Assembly (NCBI GenBank): GCA_034926785.1
Contig: JAYFQU010000004.1
Span: 1-49,198, forward strand
Source: UBA7703 sp034926785
Lineage (GTDB): Bacteria; Bacillota; Clostridia; Christensenellales; CAG-138
Reading direction: 5' to 3'
Length of the DNA stretch: 49,198 nucleotides
Positions 16,297 to 24,515 of the stretch are shown piece after piece (position 1 is the stretch's first letter; every line of letters begins with the position of its first letter). Position numbers and translations under genes: made by a program. The notes beneath the pieces were generated by a model. That model ran no database searches and had not been told where the DNA came from. It saw only the letters and a program-made list of their open reading frames with translations.

Positions 16297-16959
16297 ATGG
16301 CAAAAAACCGGATACTCATCGTAGAGGATGATCAAAACATTGCCGAGAGCGTTGCGTTGAACCTCGATCTGTCGGGCTATGATTATCAAATCATCGACGA
16401 CGGTCTCGCCGCCGCGGCCTATCTGCAAACCGACCATTCCTTTGATCTCGCGCTGCTGGATATCCAGTTGCCGGGGTTGGACGGATTTGCGCTGATGGAG
16501 TATATGCGGCAATATAACATCCCCGCGCTTTATCTGACCGCGCGGAGCGATGTCATTTCCCGGGTGAAAGGGTTGCGGGGCGGCGCGGAGGATTATATCG
16601 TCAAGCCCTTTGAGATGCTGGAATTGCTCGTGCGTATGGAGAAAATCCTCGATCGCGCAGGGAAGCTCAACCGTGTTTTGCGCTATCGGGAGATAACGAT
16701 AGACACCGAACAGCGCACCGTGACAAAATGCGGCTGCGCCATCGCCCTCCAGCCGCTGGAGTTTGATCTGCTGGCCAAGCTGGTGCGGCTGAAAAACTGT
16801 ACGCTGACGCGGGAGCGGCTGCTCACCGAGATATGGGGCATTGACTTCGCGGGCGGGACGCGGACGGTGGATATCCACGTGGCGCACCTTCGAAAGAAGC
16901 TCGGCCTGGAGGACGCAATTCAATCCGTCTCCAAAATCGGCTATCGCCTGGAGGACTGA
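16297..16959 (+). CDS. OmpR/PhoB-family response regulator
   Basis: A 220-residue DNA-binding response regulator. The receiver domain (residues 1-118) has the acidic pair E10-D11-D12, phospho-acceptor D55 in LLDIQLPG, and the conserved lysine in DYIVKPFE. Residues about 125-220 are a winged-helix Trans_Reg_C domain with LTRERLLTEIWG and RTVDIHVAHLRKKL. The start ATG 16297 is chosen for AAAAGGAG 7 bp upstream. The kinase gene follows after 2 bp. The operator candidate at 16191 suggests autoregulation. Confidence 0.94.
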   Translation: MAKNRILIVEDDQNIAESVALNLDLSGYDYQIIDDGLAAAAYLQTDHSFDLALLDIQLPGLDGFALMEYMRQYNIPALYLTARSDVISRVKGLRGGAEDYIVKPFEMLELLVRMEKILDRAGKLNRVLRYREITIDTEQRTVTKCGCAIALQPLEFDLLAKLVRLKNCTLTRERLLTEIWGIDFAGGTRTVDIHVAHLRKKLGLEDAIQSVSKIGYRLED

Positions 16960-16961
16960 CG

Positions 16962-18353
16962 ATGAAGCTAAGGTTCAAACTCGTGGCGTCTTCCATCCTG
17001 CTGATTGTTCTGGCGATTACAGTTTGCTGCGCGATGATCCTCGCCTTCGCGCAAAGCCGCGAAATGCAGAACGTCACGGAGGCGGGAACCGCAGATTTCA
17101 TGCGGTTCTATGCGTCGCTTGCCGGCGCGCTGACCGACGGACTCCCCGCAGAGCTCACGGTCCGGCGAAGCTACCTCATCCACGCGTTTCGTTCGATTGA
17201 GGGGTTCGATGCGTTCACCCTGTCGAAGGACGGAGACCCCATCTGCAACAATGTCGGGTTTCAGGTGGAACCGTTGCTGCGGGGCGACGCACCCGCGTCA
17301 TCGACGGGCGGCTATCCGATCCGAAGCAACGCTGTTCGCGTCAACGGGAGGGACTATTTCATCGCCCACGCTGTCCTCCTTTTCAGAAACGAGCGCTATG
17401 ACCTCGCCCTCGCGCGGGATATTTCGCGGATGACAGACAGCATCCGTGCGCTTGCGGTGCGGTGCGCGGCCAGCGGGCTCATCGTCACCATGCTCGCGGC
17501 TCTTGGCATGTGGCTGATTGTCCATCGATCCCTGCGCCCCATTCAACCCCTCAAAGACGGAGCGGCGCAACTGGCCGGAGGGCACTATGAAAGTCGCATC
17601 CCAATTGCCGGGAAGGACGAACTTTCGGAGCTGGCCGCCGATTTTAACGCCATGGCCTGCGCCATTGAATCCAATATCGAGCAGCTGCACGAAAAAACAA
17701 TCCGGCAGCAGGCGTTCATCAACGACCTCACACACGAACTGAAAACGCCGATCACGTCTATCCTGCTCAGCACGGAAACGCTGCTTGGCAGAAAAGTATC
17801 GCCGGAGACGGCGAACCGCTCGCTGGAACGTATCTATGATCAGGGGAAATGGATCGAATCCCTTTCGCAAAAGCTCATCACGTTGGTCATGCTGCAAGGG
17901 GATATCGCGTTGCAGCCGGAGAGCGTTCCCGAGCTGCTGGCGTCGGTTGCGGAAACCGCCGCCGCCGCGCTGCAAGAATGCAATATGCAGCTTTCGATTG
18001 ATTGCTCCATAGACACCCTGCCGATGGATTTCGATCTGCTGCGCTCGGCGCTGGTCAACCTCGTTGAAAATGCGCGGAAGGCCAGCAGCGGCGGGCAGGC
18101 CGTCGAACTCAGCGCGCATGACGGCGTGATTGCCGTTGCCGATCACGGCCGGGGGATCCCGCCAGAGGAGATCGCCCGCGTGACAGAACCATTCTACATG
18201 TTGGATCGCTCGCGCAACAAAAAACACGGCGGCATGGGGCTTGGCCTCGCGCTTGTCCGGCAGATTGCCGAGGCGCACGGCGCGACGCTCAACATCGAAA
18301 GCGTGTTGGGCGAAGGTACAACCGTGCGGCTGATCTTCTACGCGCCCAAATGA
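16962..18353 (+). CDS. Membrane sensor histidine kinase
   Basis: A 463-residue kinase. The first transmembrane helix is at about 7-29, an extracytoplasmic sensor segment of about 135 residues follows, and a second helix is at about 164-188. A HAMP linker (HRSLRPIQPLKDGAAQLAGG) comes next. The HisKA box FINDLTHELKTP carries the phospho-histidine H258. The ATPase domain has the N box NLVENARKAS, the G1 box VADHGRGIP and the G2 box MGLGLALV. Partner of the response regulator 2 bp upstream. The signal is unknown. Its stop codon lies inside the second direct-repeat operator. Confidence 0.94.
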   Translation: MKLRFKLVASSILLIVLAITVCCAMILAFAQSREMQNVTEAGTADFMRFYASLAGALTDGLPAELTVRRSYLIHAFRSIEGFDAFTLSKDGDPICNNVGFQVEPLLRGDAPASSTGGYPIRSNAVRVNGRDYFIAHAVLLFRNERYDLALARDISRMTDSIRALAVRCAASGLIVTMLAALGMWLIVHRSLRPIQPLKDGAAQLAGGHYESRIPIAGKDELSELAADFNAMACAIESNIEQLHEKTIRQQAFINDLTHELKTPITSILLSTETLLGRKVSPETANRSLERIYDQGKWIESLSQKLITLVMLQGDIALQPESVPELLASVAETAAAALQECNMQLSIDCSIDTLPMDFDLLRSALVNLVENARKASSGGQAVELSAHDGVIAVADHGRGIPPEEIARVTEPFYMLDRSRNKKHGGMGLGLALVRQIAEAHGATLNIESVLGEGTTVRLIFYAPK

Positions 18354-18380
18354 TAACAATTTGATAACCGTTTAGAAACG
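18351..18380 (+). promoter_or_regulatory. Direct-repeat operator candidate upstream of the lipoprotein gene
   Basis: TGATAACAATTTGATAACCG has TAACA at 18354 and TAACC at 18365, 11 bp apart, with a weak third unit (AAACG) at 18376. It matches the site at 16191. A -10-like TATCAA starts at 18412, 58 bp from the first TAACA; in the upstream site the same distance is 59 bp. It overlaps the kinase stop codon. Confidence 0.55.
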
Positions 18381-18436
18381 ACTTTCGCGGCGGAATCTGA
18401 AAGAATACCCTTATCAAGTGAAAGGGAATCGACGAA

Positions 18437-19831
18437 ATGAAACATTTTTCTATCTGTTTGCTTGTGATACTGTCGCTGTTTGCATGCGCCGCCTGCGGAT
18501 CGGGAGGCGAGATTGTCGTTGTTCCGTCGGATGCGGAGCGGATTGTCGAACTGGCCGTGGTGCCAAACAGCGCCACGCCGGAGATGCCCGCCCCCACGCC
18601 AGCGCCAACTATGGCATATGAGGAGGAGCACTACACCTTTTCGACCACCGCCGTAGACGGGCGATTGACGGTCGCGGCGGACGCCACGGTACGCTATCCC
18701 GCCTCGCTGCAGCTCCCGGTTGCGCGCGTCTCCGCGGTGGGATTCACGCAGGAGCAGACCAGCGCTTATTTCAACTATTTCCTTGCCGGAAAGCAGCCCA
18801 TCGTGGTGGCCAACAACGGCGCGGCGAAGATCACCAAACAATCCCTGCGCGACCTAATTGCGCTGTATGAACAGCAGATCGCCGACGGCACCATCCTTCT
18901 GCAATCACAGTTGACGGCGGATGAGGCCAGAGAGGAGATTGCGCGGCTCGAAGCGCAGATCCCCGACGCACCGGAAACAGCGCCCCCCGATGTGGTCTCC
19001 GATGGAACCATGCTGCCGGGTGTCTGGATGGATAACGATACCCCGGAAGCGTTGCTTGTACTAAACGTGGAAACGGAACAGGAATGGTTAAATATCTATA
19101 CCCCCGTCAATGCCGACGAACACGCCGAGGGGCATCTGTTCTACGATCGCCGGGGTGAACCCGACTACTACGAGGCGGTTGTAACCGATCTTGCACTCAA
19201 CGCCTCGATCAACGGAATGGCCACAACCTGGGCCGATGCTGTCGCGCTTTGCAACGACTTCTTCTCGGTGATCGGCATACGGGATATGGTGCCGAGCGAA
19301 GCATTTGACCTGAACGAGAACGGGCTGCATGCATATCGGCTCAATTTTGTCCGCGCTGTCAATGGCGTTCCCCTCGCAATCAATCATGAAATTACGAGCT
19401 ATAAGGGAGCTAAAACGCCATGGGGCTATGAGGGCTTCACAATCACAATCGACGATCAGGGCATTTGCAACATTGGCTGGGGTTCGCCAACGCAAACAAC
19501 CGAAATCGTCAACCCTGCAGCGCACGCAATACCATTTTCCAAGGCGGCGGAAATCTTTGAAACCATGGTGGTGGCAGTCAACGAACCAAACACGGTTCGA
19601 TATGACGGCGCGGAGCGGACGGTCAGCATTCAGGTTGACAACATTGTGCTCTCGCTTCTGCGTATTCGGGAGATCAATTCCGGCGAACGAACGGGGCTTT
19701 ATGTTCCGGCATGGGTATTCTACGGAAAGAGTATGACCAATCAATATCCCGATACAGACCATTCGCCCCAAATCGTGTTTGCGCTCAACGCCATCGACGG
19801 CAGCGTGATCGACATGGAGATGGGCTACTAA
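18437..19831 (+). CDS. Lipoprotein, probable target of the adjacent two-component system
   Basis: A 464-residue secreted lipoprotein. The signal peptide MKHFSICLLVILSLFACAAC ends in a lipobox with Cys20 as the lipidation site. A proline/alanine-rich spacer (about 50-57) follows, then a large extracellular domain rich in aromatic and acidic residues. The C-terminal region (IREINSGERTGLYVPAWVFYG, ending INAIDGS-like in VFALNAIDGSVIDMEMGY) resembles the peptidase-inhibitor-like YPEB/DUF6034 class of Clostridial lipoproteins, by pattern only. AAAGGG lies upstream of the start. It is separated from the kinase by 83 bp with the shared operator, so it is probably regulated by this system. Confidence 0.78.
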   Translation: MKHFSICLLVILSLFACAACGSGGEIVVVPSDAERIVELAVVPNSATPEMPAPTPAPTMAYEEEHYTFSTTAVDGRLTVAADATVRYPASLQLPVARVSAVGFTQEQTSAYFNYFLAGKQPIVVANNGAAKITKQSLRDLIALYEQQIADGTILLQSQLTADEAREEIARLEAQIPDAPETAPPDVVSDGTMLPGVWMDNDTPEALLVLNVETEQEWLNIYTPVNADEHAEGHLFYDRRGEPDYYEAVVTDLALNASINGMATTWADAVALCNDFFSVIGIRDMVPSEAFDLNENGLHAYRLNFVRAVNGVPLAINHEITSYKGAKTPWGYEGFTITIDDQGICNIGWGSPTQTTEIVNPAAHAIPFSKAAEIFETMVVAVNEPNTVRYDGAERTVSIQVDNIVLSLLRIREINSGERTGLYVPAWVFYGKSMTNQYPDTDHSPQIVFALNAIDGSVIDMEMGY

Positions 19832-19847
19832 GCAAACACCGGAGTAC

Positions 19848-19910
19848 AAAAAAAAGGCTGTCCGTTGAGACGATGGAAATCGATCATCTCTTCGGACAGC
19901 CCTTTGCTTT
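19848..19910. terminator. Bidirectional intrinsic terminator
   Basis: A long hairpin AAAGGCTGTCCG/CGGACAGCCCTTT with an A-run before and a T-rich tract after, between convergent genes ending at 19831 and 19917. Confidence 0.8.
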
Positions 19911-19916
19911 TATTTA

Positions 19917-21317
19917 TTACTTCTCTTCTGTCGCGAGCCTGCGCCCCATGAGCACGCCCATGACCGAGGCCATCATCAGCCCGCGCGTCCAGCCGCTGGA
20001 ATCGCCCAACGAATAGAACCCGGCAATGTTGGTGGTGAAGGTGTCGTCCATCTTCACGCGGTTGGAGTAGAACTTCAGTTCCGGCGAATAGAGCAGCGTC
20101 TCCGCGGCGGCAAAGCCGGGTACGACCTGATCCACCGCCTGGATGAAGTTGATGATATTCGTCATCGCACGGTATGGCATCGCCGCCGTGATATCGCCCG
20201 CGACCGCGTCCGGCAGCGTCGGCACCACGTTGGAGAACGAGAGCTCCCGCTGCCAGGTACGCTTGCCGTCGAGAATGTCGCCGTAGCGCTGGACGAGGAT
20301 ATGCCCCGCACCGAGCATATTGGTCAGCTCGCCAACCTTCTGCGCATAGGCAATCGGCTGGTCGAACGGCACGTTGAAGTTATGGGAGCAGAGAATCGCG
20401 AGGTTTGTGTTGTTGGATTTCTTCTCCTTATACGCGTGGCCGTTAACCACGGCGAGATCGTTATCATAGTTTTCCTGACTCACAAAACCGCCGGGGTTCT
20501 GGCAGAAGGTGCGAACCTTGTTTCGGAACGGCTGCGGATAGCCGATGAGCTTTGACTCATAGAGCACCTCGTTGACAGTCTCCATGACCTCGTTACGTAC
20601 CTCGACGCGCACGCCGATATCCACCGTGCCGGGCTGATGCGCAATATTATGTTCCGCGCAGATACTCTCGAGCCAATCCGCGCCGCGGCGGCCCGTCGCG
20701 ATGACGATGCTCTTGGCAAAGAGCTCGAAGGTGTTTTTTCCATCGTTGACCAGAACGCCCTTGCAGACGCTGTCCTCCAAAATCAGGTTTTCGCAGGCGT
20801 GGCCAAAGAGCATCTCCACCCCATGCTGCAGGAGATACTGCTCGATGGCATAATAGATATCCTGCGCCTTCTCCGTGCCGAGGTGGCGGATCGGGCAGTC
20901 CACCAGTTTGAGCCCCGCCTGAATTGCGCGGCGGCGGATCTCCTTGAGCGCGGCGTTGTTGCTGATGCCCTCGATGTGCTCGTCCGCGCCGAACTCCAGA
21001 TAGATGCCGTCGGTGTAGTCAATCGCGCTCTGCGCCTTATCCGGGCCGATCAGCGAGGGTAGATCCCCGCCGACTTCAAACGAGAGCGAAAGCTTGCCGT
21101 CTGAAAACGCGCCCGCACCGGAGAAGCCCGTCGTGATATGGCAATATGGTTTGCAGTTGACGCAGCGACCGGTAATGGCCTTGGGACAGCGGCGCTGTTC
21201 CACCGCAAGGCCTTTCTCTACAATCATGATCCGCTGTTTGCTTCCGCGCTTGATCATTTCGAGTGCGGTGAAGATGCCGGAAGGGCCAGCGCCAACGATC
21301 ACAACGTCTGTTTGCAT
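19917..21317 (-). CDS. FAD-dependent dehydrogenase (COG2509-like)
   Basis: A 466-residue flavoprotein. The N-terminal Rossmann motif is VIVGAGPSGIF (GxGxxG at 9-14) followed by MIVEKG. A cysteine-bearing segment (RRCPKAITGRCVNCKPYC, about 42-59) follows, then TTGFSGAGAFSDGKL, which is characteristic of the uncharacterised FAD-dependent dehydrogenase family COG2509. The C-terminus has the FAD-binding YSLGDSSGWTRGLMMA. AGGAGG lies 7 bp before the ATG. It is a single gene ended by a bidirectional terminator. The physiological substrate is not known. Confidence 0.85.
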   Translation of the reverse strand: MQTDVVIVGAGPSGIFTALEMIKRGSKQRIMIVEKGLAVEQRRCPKAITGRCVNCKPYCHITTGFSGAGAFSDGKLSLSFEVGGDLPSLIGPDKAQSAIDYTDGIYLEFGADEHIEGISNNAALKEIRRRAIQAGLKLVDCPIRHLGTEKAQDIYYAIEQYLLQHGVEMLFGHACENLILEDSVCKGVLVNDGKNTFELFAKSIVIATGRRGADWLESICAEHNIAHQPGTVDIGVRVEVRNEVMETVNEVLYESKLIGYPQPFRNKVRTFCQNPGGFVSQENYDNDLAVVNGHAYKEKKSNNTNLAILCSHNFNVPFDQPIAYAQKVGELTNMLGAGHILVQRYGDILDGKRTWQRELSFSNVVPTLPDAVAGDITAAMPYRAMTNIINFIQAVDQVVPGFAAAETLLYSPELKFYSNRVKMDDTFTTNIAGFYSLGDSSGWTRGLMMASVMGVLMGRRLATEEK

Positions 21318-21526
21318 ATAGATTCCTCCTAAATTGGTCTATGGCAAATCGCTTGCCAACAAAACAATATATCTATCAGAAAATTCCCGTTTTGTCAAAC
21401 AAAACCCAGATTTCGTACCGTTCGTCCCCGCCAGAATCGGGTGTGCCGCCCCTGCCCGTAAAAGGTCGCCGCTTACACAGCGGTCGCGCAATCGGTCGCG
21501 CCGCTCTTTTCAGTTGGTGCAATGCA

Positions 21527-21535
21527 TGGTATAAT
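21527..21535 (+). promoter_or_regulatory. Extended -10 promoter of the sigma-region-2-like membrane protein gene
   Basis: TGGTATAAT (extended -10, 21527-21535). With a 17-bp spacer the -35 position reads TTTTCA (21507-21512). It lies 34 bp upstream of the ATG at 21569. Confidence 0.6.
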
Positions 21536-21568
21536 ACAATATCTTTAACGGACAGGAGCGCCCTCATC

Positions 21569-22273
21569 ATGCAGCTCGCAGAATTGGTCCGCCGCATCCG
21601 CCGCGGTGAAAAAGAAGCCGTCAAGGAACTGGTCGCCGCCTATGGCAGCGGGGTCTATCAGCGCGCGTATGAGCGCACTAAGGATAAGGAACTCGCGCGC
21701 GAAGCCGCGCGGCAAACGTTCGGTCAGTTTGTTGCCATCGTGCAGCAGCAGCCTGAGGACGACGGCTGGTCACTCTGGTTTGGAGATTTAATCGAGCGTA
21801 ACATCGCAACCTATGCGCAGATCAGCACCGATATGCGCACCATCGAGAGCGAACTGGATCAGGAGTTGGATCTGACCTGCCCGCCCAAGGCCGCGGCCGC
21901 GCCGCTGCGCTTTGAAACGGAGCCGGAGTCCTCGCCCGTCCGCTCTGCGGAACCGGTTTATGAGCGTGCGCCGCAGCCGGCGAAGTCCGCCCCGCGCGAG
22001 GAGAGCTATAGCAACAGCTATCAGCGGGATGAGATCTTCGACGAGCCGTATCAAAAGAAGAACTCCAAAAAGAAAAAACCGGAGAAGATAAAGCCCGCCA
22101 AAGCGGAGAAGCCGGATCGCGGCTCAAGCCGCGGCTCTACCGTTATTCTGTTAATCATTGTGAGCCTGATGCTGCTCTGGGTGGTTGCGGGTGTTGCGAT
22201 GTCCATCGGCCTGCTGCCGCTCTACGACCTCGGTTATTCCTGGTTCAACGCAAACGTGTTCCGCCTCTTCTAA
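21569..22273 (+). CDS. Membrane-anchored protein with a sigma-70 region 2-like N-terminus
   Basis: A 234-residue protein. Residues 1-85 (LVRRIRRGEKEAVKELVAAYGSG..., then LAREAARQTFGQF) follow the helical pattern of ECF sigma region 2. There is no region 4, so it should not be a complete sigma factor. A low-complexity acidic/proline-rich linker (about 95-160), a strongly basic stretch (162-185) and one transmembrane helix (about 191-215) follow, with a short outer tail. The start ATG 21569 has AGGAG upstream; an open extension to 21341 is upstream of the promoter and is rejected. It may be a membrane-tethered regulator or an anti-sigma-like protein; this is inference. Confidence 0.72.
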   Translation: MQLAELVRRIRRGEKEAVKELVAAYGSGVYQRAYERTKDKELAREAARQTFGQFVAIVQQQPEDDGWSLWFGDLIERNIATYAQISTDMRTIESELDQELDLTCPPKAAAAPLRFETEPESSPVRSAEPVYERAPQPAKSAPREESYSNSYQRDEIFDEPYQKKNSKKKKPEKIKPAKAEKPDRGSSRGSTVILLIIVSLMLLWVVAGVAMSIGLLPLYDLGYSWFNANVFRLF

Positions 22274-22357
22274 TTCTGGCAAAAACCCGCATCCATACGG
22301 GCGCGTTGCTCAACGCAGGCACTATACATCAGGAATCCGCCGGAACTCCGGCATTTT

Positions 22358-22390
22358 AAAAAGATCGGGCGTTTTGCCCGATCTTTTTTT
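22358..22390. terminator. Bidirectional intrinsic terminator
   Basis: AAGATCGGGC/GCCCGATCTT with A- and T-runs on both sides, between the convergent genes ending at 22273 and 22400. Confidence 0.88.
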
Positions 22391-22399
22391 GTTTCGCGT

Positions 22400-22672
22400 T
22401 TACTGCTCCTCCGGCTTTTTGCGGTAGAGCACGAACTTTCGCCCGATGCACTGGATCTGCTCCGCGCCCAGCGCCTCGGATAGCTGCGCCGCCGCATCTT
22501 TAGCCGAAAGGCTGCTGGTCTCCAGCACGGCGAGTTTAATCAGCTCACGCTTGTTGAGCGCCTCGTCCACACTCTTGATCAGATTTTCTCCGATGTCTTC
22601 CTTCCCGATTTGAAAGATCGGCTTCAGGGTATTGGCGGTTTTACGATAAGCCGCGCGTTCCGCTCCGGTCAT
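22400..22672 (-). CDS. yhbY: YhbY/CRS1-type RNA-binding protein
   Basis: A 90-residue protein of the CRM (CRS1-YhbY) family. It matches the family pattern along its full length: RKTANTLKPIFQIGKEDIGE, the central ELIKLAVL and the late GRKFVLYRK, where bacterial YhbY has a GxxxVLYR signature. YhbY associates with pre-50S ribosomal particles and binds RNA. ATG 22672 is preferred over TTG 22681 because a GAGAGGGG site lies 10 bp before the ATG and would abut the TTG. A TATAAT-like -10 lies on the minus strand at 22732-22727. Confidence 0.9.
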   Translation of the reverse strand: MTGAERAAYRKTANTLKPIFQIGKEDIGENLIKSVDEALNKRELIKLAVLETSSLSAKDAAAQLSEALGAEQIQCIGRKFVLYRKKPEEQ

Positions 22673-22858
22673 GTGATGCAATCCCCTCTCCCCGCCAAGG
22701 CGGGTGTGTTTCTGTTTGAGCGCTTGATTATAACACGGAAGCGCGAAAAAAGCGAGCGAAAGGGGATTTTTTCTGTCGGTGACCGCTGATCGGCGGTTCG
22801 TTTTTCAGCGTGAATGCCCGCTTGCGCGGTACGCGCATCCGTATGTGTGATTCCGAAA

Positions 22859-24142
22859 CTACACCCGGCCGAATGCCTGCGCAAGATCGGCGATTATGTC
22901 ATCGATGTGCTCGGTGCCGATGGAGAGGCGAACCGTCGTTGGTTGGATGCCGACATAGGTGAGCTCCTCCTCGCTCAACTGCGAGTGCGTGGTGGACGCG
23001 GGATGGATCACGAGGCTCTTGACATCCGCTACATTGGCCAACAGCGAGAAGAGCTCCAGCGATTCCGTGAACTTCTGCGCCTGCTCGCGCGTTCCGTTGA
23101 GTTCGAAGGTAAAGATCGACGCCCCGCCGTTGGGATAGTATCTGTCGTAAAGCTCCTTCTCTCTGCCGGTTGCTAGAGAGGGATGGTTGACCTTTTTGAC
23201 CTTCGGGTGTCCCTTGAGGTAGTCCACAACCTTCAGCGCATTGGAGACATGCCGCTCTACGCGGAGCGAGAGCGTCTCAATCCCCTGCAAAATCAGGAAG
23301 GAGTTGAAGGGTGAGATCGCAGCGCCGGTATCGCGCAGCAGCGTGGTGCGCAGTTTGATGATATATGCGAGCGAGCCCGCGACATCCGTAAACACCGCGC
23401 CGTGATAGGAGGGGTTCGGCTTGCTTAACCCCGGAAATTTGTCGTTCTGCGCCCAGTCGAAGCGGGCGCCGTCCACGATGACGCCCGCAATCGCGGTGCC
23501 GTGTCCGCCAAGAAACTTGGTTGCGGAGTGGATGACGATATCCGCGCCGTGCTCGATCGGACGGAAGAGATACGGTGTGGAAAACGTGTTGTCGATCAGC
23601 ACCGGGATGCCGTTCTCATGCGCAATCGCGCTGATGGCCTCCAGATCCAGAATATCCGAATTGGGATTCCCGAGCGATTCAAGAAACAACGCCCTGGTGT
23701 TTTCGCGGATCGCCCGGCGGAAGTTCTCCGGCTCGGCGCCGTCTACAAACGTCGTCTCGATGCCGAGATCCCGTAGCGTGTTGGCAAAGAGATTATAGGT
23801 TCCGCCATACAGCGTTTTAGAGGAGACGATGTGGTCCCCCGCACGCGCGATGTTGAGAATGGCATAGGTGATCGCCGCCGAACCGGACGCGGTTGCGAGC
23901 GCGGCCATGCCGCCTTCCAGCGCGGCGACGCGCTTTTCCAGCACATCGTTCGTTGGGTTCATGATGCGGGTATAGATGTTTCCGCCCTCGCTGAGCGCAA
24001 ACCGGCCGGCCGCCTGCGCGGAGTCTTTAAACACGTAGGATGTTGTGGCGTAGATCGGTACCGCGCGCGCATCGGTTGCGGGATCGGGCTGTTCCTGACC
24101 TACGTGAAGCTGAAGGGTTTCAAACTTAAAATTCTGAGCCAT
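22859..24142 (-). CDS. metY: O-acetylhomoserine sulfhydrylase (Cys/Met metabolism PLP enzyme)
   Basis: A 427-residue pyridoxal-phosphate enzyme of the cystathionine gamma-synthase family that makes homocysteine from O-acetylhomoserine and sulfide. The N-terminus (FETLQLHVGQEQPDPATDARAVPIYATTSYVF) and the length match MetY rather than MetB or MetC. PLP-binding K209 is in HSATKFLGGHG, and the YTRIMNPTND segment contacts the cofactor phosphate of the neighbouring subunit. The start ATG 24142 is the family start. The frame remains open to 24349 but lies in the leader. Transcription starts from a perfect consensus promoter (24439-24411), leaving a leader of about 260 nt. Confidence 0.94.
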   Translation of the reverse strand: MAQNFKFETLQLHVGQEQPDPATDARAVPIYATTSYVFKDSAQAAGRFALSEGGNIYTRIMNPTNDVLEKRVAALEGGMAALATASGSAAITYAILNIARAGDHIVSSKTLYGGTYNLFANTLRDLGIETTFVDGAEPENFRRAIRENTRALFLESLGNPNSDILDLEAISAIAHENGIPVLIDNTFSTPYLFRPIEHGADIVIHSATKFLGGHGTAIAGVIVDGARFDWAQNDKFPGLSKPNPSYHGAVFTDVAGSLAYIIKLRTTLLRDTGAAISPFNSFLILQGIETLSLRVERHVSNALKVVDYLKGHPKVKKVNHPSLATGREKELYDRYYPNGGASIFTFELNGTREQAQKFTESLELFSLLANVADVKSLVIHPASTTHSQLSEEELTYVGIQPTTVRLSIGTEHIDDIIADLAQAFGRV

Positions 24143-24404
24143 ATGGTTTGGTCTTCCTTTCGTCGTCAAATGTGGTCGCGTTTGTGCTCGGTTGTCCACC
24201 GCCCGCATTCGCGGAGCAGGTGCCTCTTCTCTTAGCGACACATTCGATCCATACGATCCGAAATAGCAAACCACGCCCGATGTTTGGGCGATTGTATCCG
24301 CCGGCATTCCGCCTTCATGCGCGTAACCCACCTTCCCAACCGTACTCAACGAAAACCCGCAAACAATACTTAATTAATATGTTTAATATGTTTTCGAATG
24401 TATT
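24143..24404 (-). promoter_or_regulatory. Long 5' leader of metY, class not recognised
   Basis: About 260 nt lie between the predicted transcription start and the metY ATG. The RNA can form hairpins such as CGCCC/GGGCG around 24272-24290 and CACC...CCGC/GCGG...GGTG around 24192-24222. A leader of this length before a methionine gene suggests riboswitch or attenuation control, but I did not find the conserved core of SAM-I (S-box), a T-box sequence, or an obvious terminator. The leader is read through by an in-frame open extension of metY. Confidence 0.45.
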
Positions 24405-24410
24405 GCTAGG

Positions 24411-24439
24411 ATTATACGGTGAAAAGAATGCATTGTCAA
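24411..24439 (-). promoter_or_regulatory. Perfect consensus sigma-A promoter of metY
   Basis: On the minus strand, TTGACA (24439-24434) and TATAAT (24416-24411) with a spacer of exactly 17 bp. This is the only fully consensus promoter noticed in the window. Confidence 0.85.
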
Positions 24440-24515
24440 TAGGTTTGATATGTTTTGCTCGAATCTTTATCTATTATTTGTTGTCCGCCGCGCCTTTTGC
24501 GCATACGCCGGCGTA

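Noticed and set aside
15706..16923. A 405-codon open frame on the minus strand through the response regulator
   Set aside because: Only the distal 126 codons (from ATG 16086) look like a protein and have a ribosome binding site. The rest is antisense to a clear response regulator.
24143..24349. N-terminal extension of MetY by 69 residues
   Set aside because: The MetY family starts at MAQNFKFETL; the upstream part matches no MetY pattern and lies in the untranslated leader.
24143..24404. SAM-I (S-box) or T-box riboswitch in the metY leader
   Set aside because: I looked for the SAM-I core (GAGGGA...GGCAACC) and the T-box sequence (AAGGTGGTACCGCG) and found only weak partial resemblance (AAGGTGGGTTACGCG), so no class is claimed.
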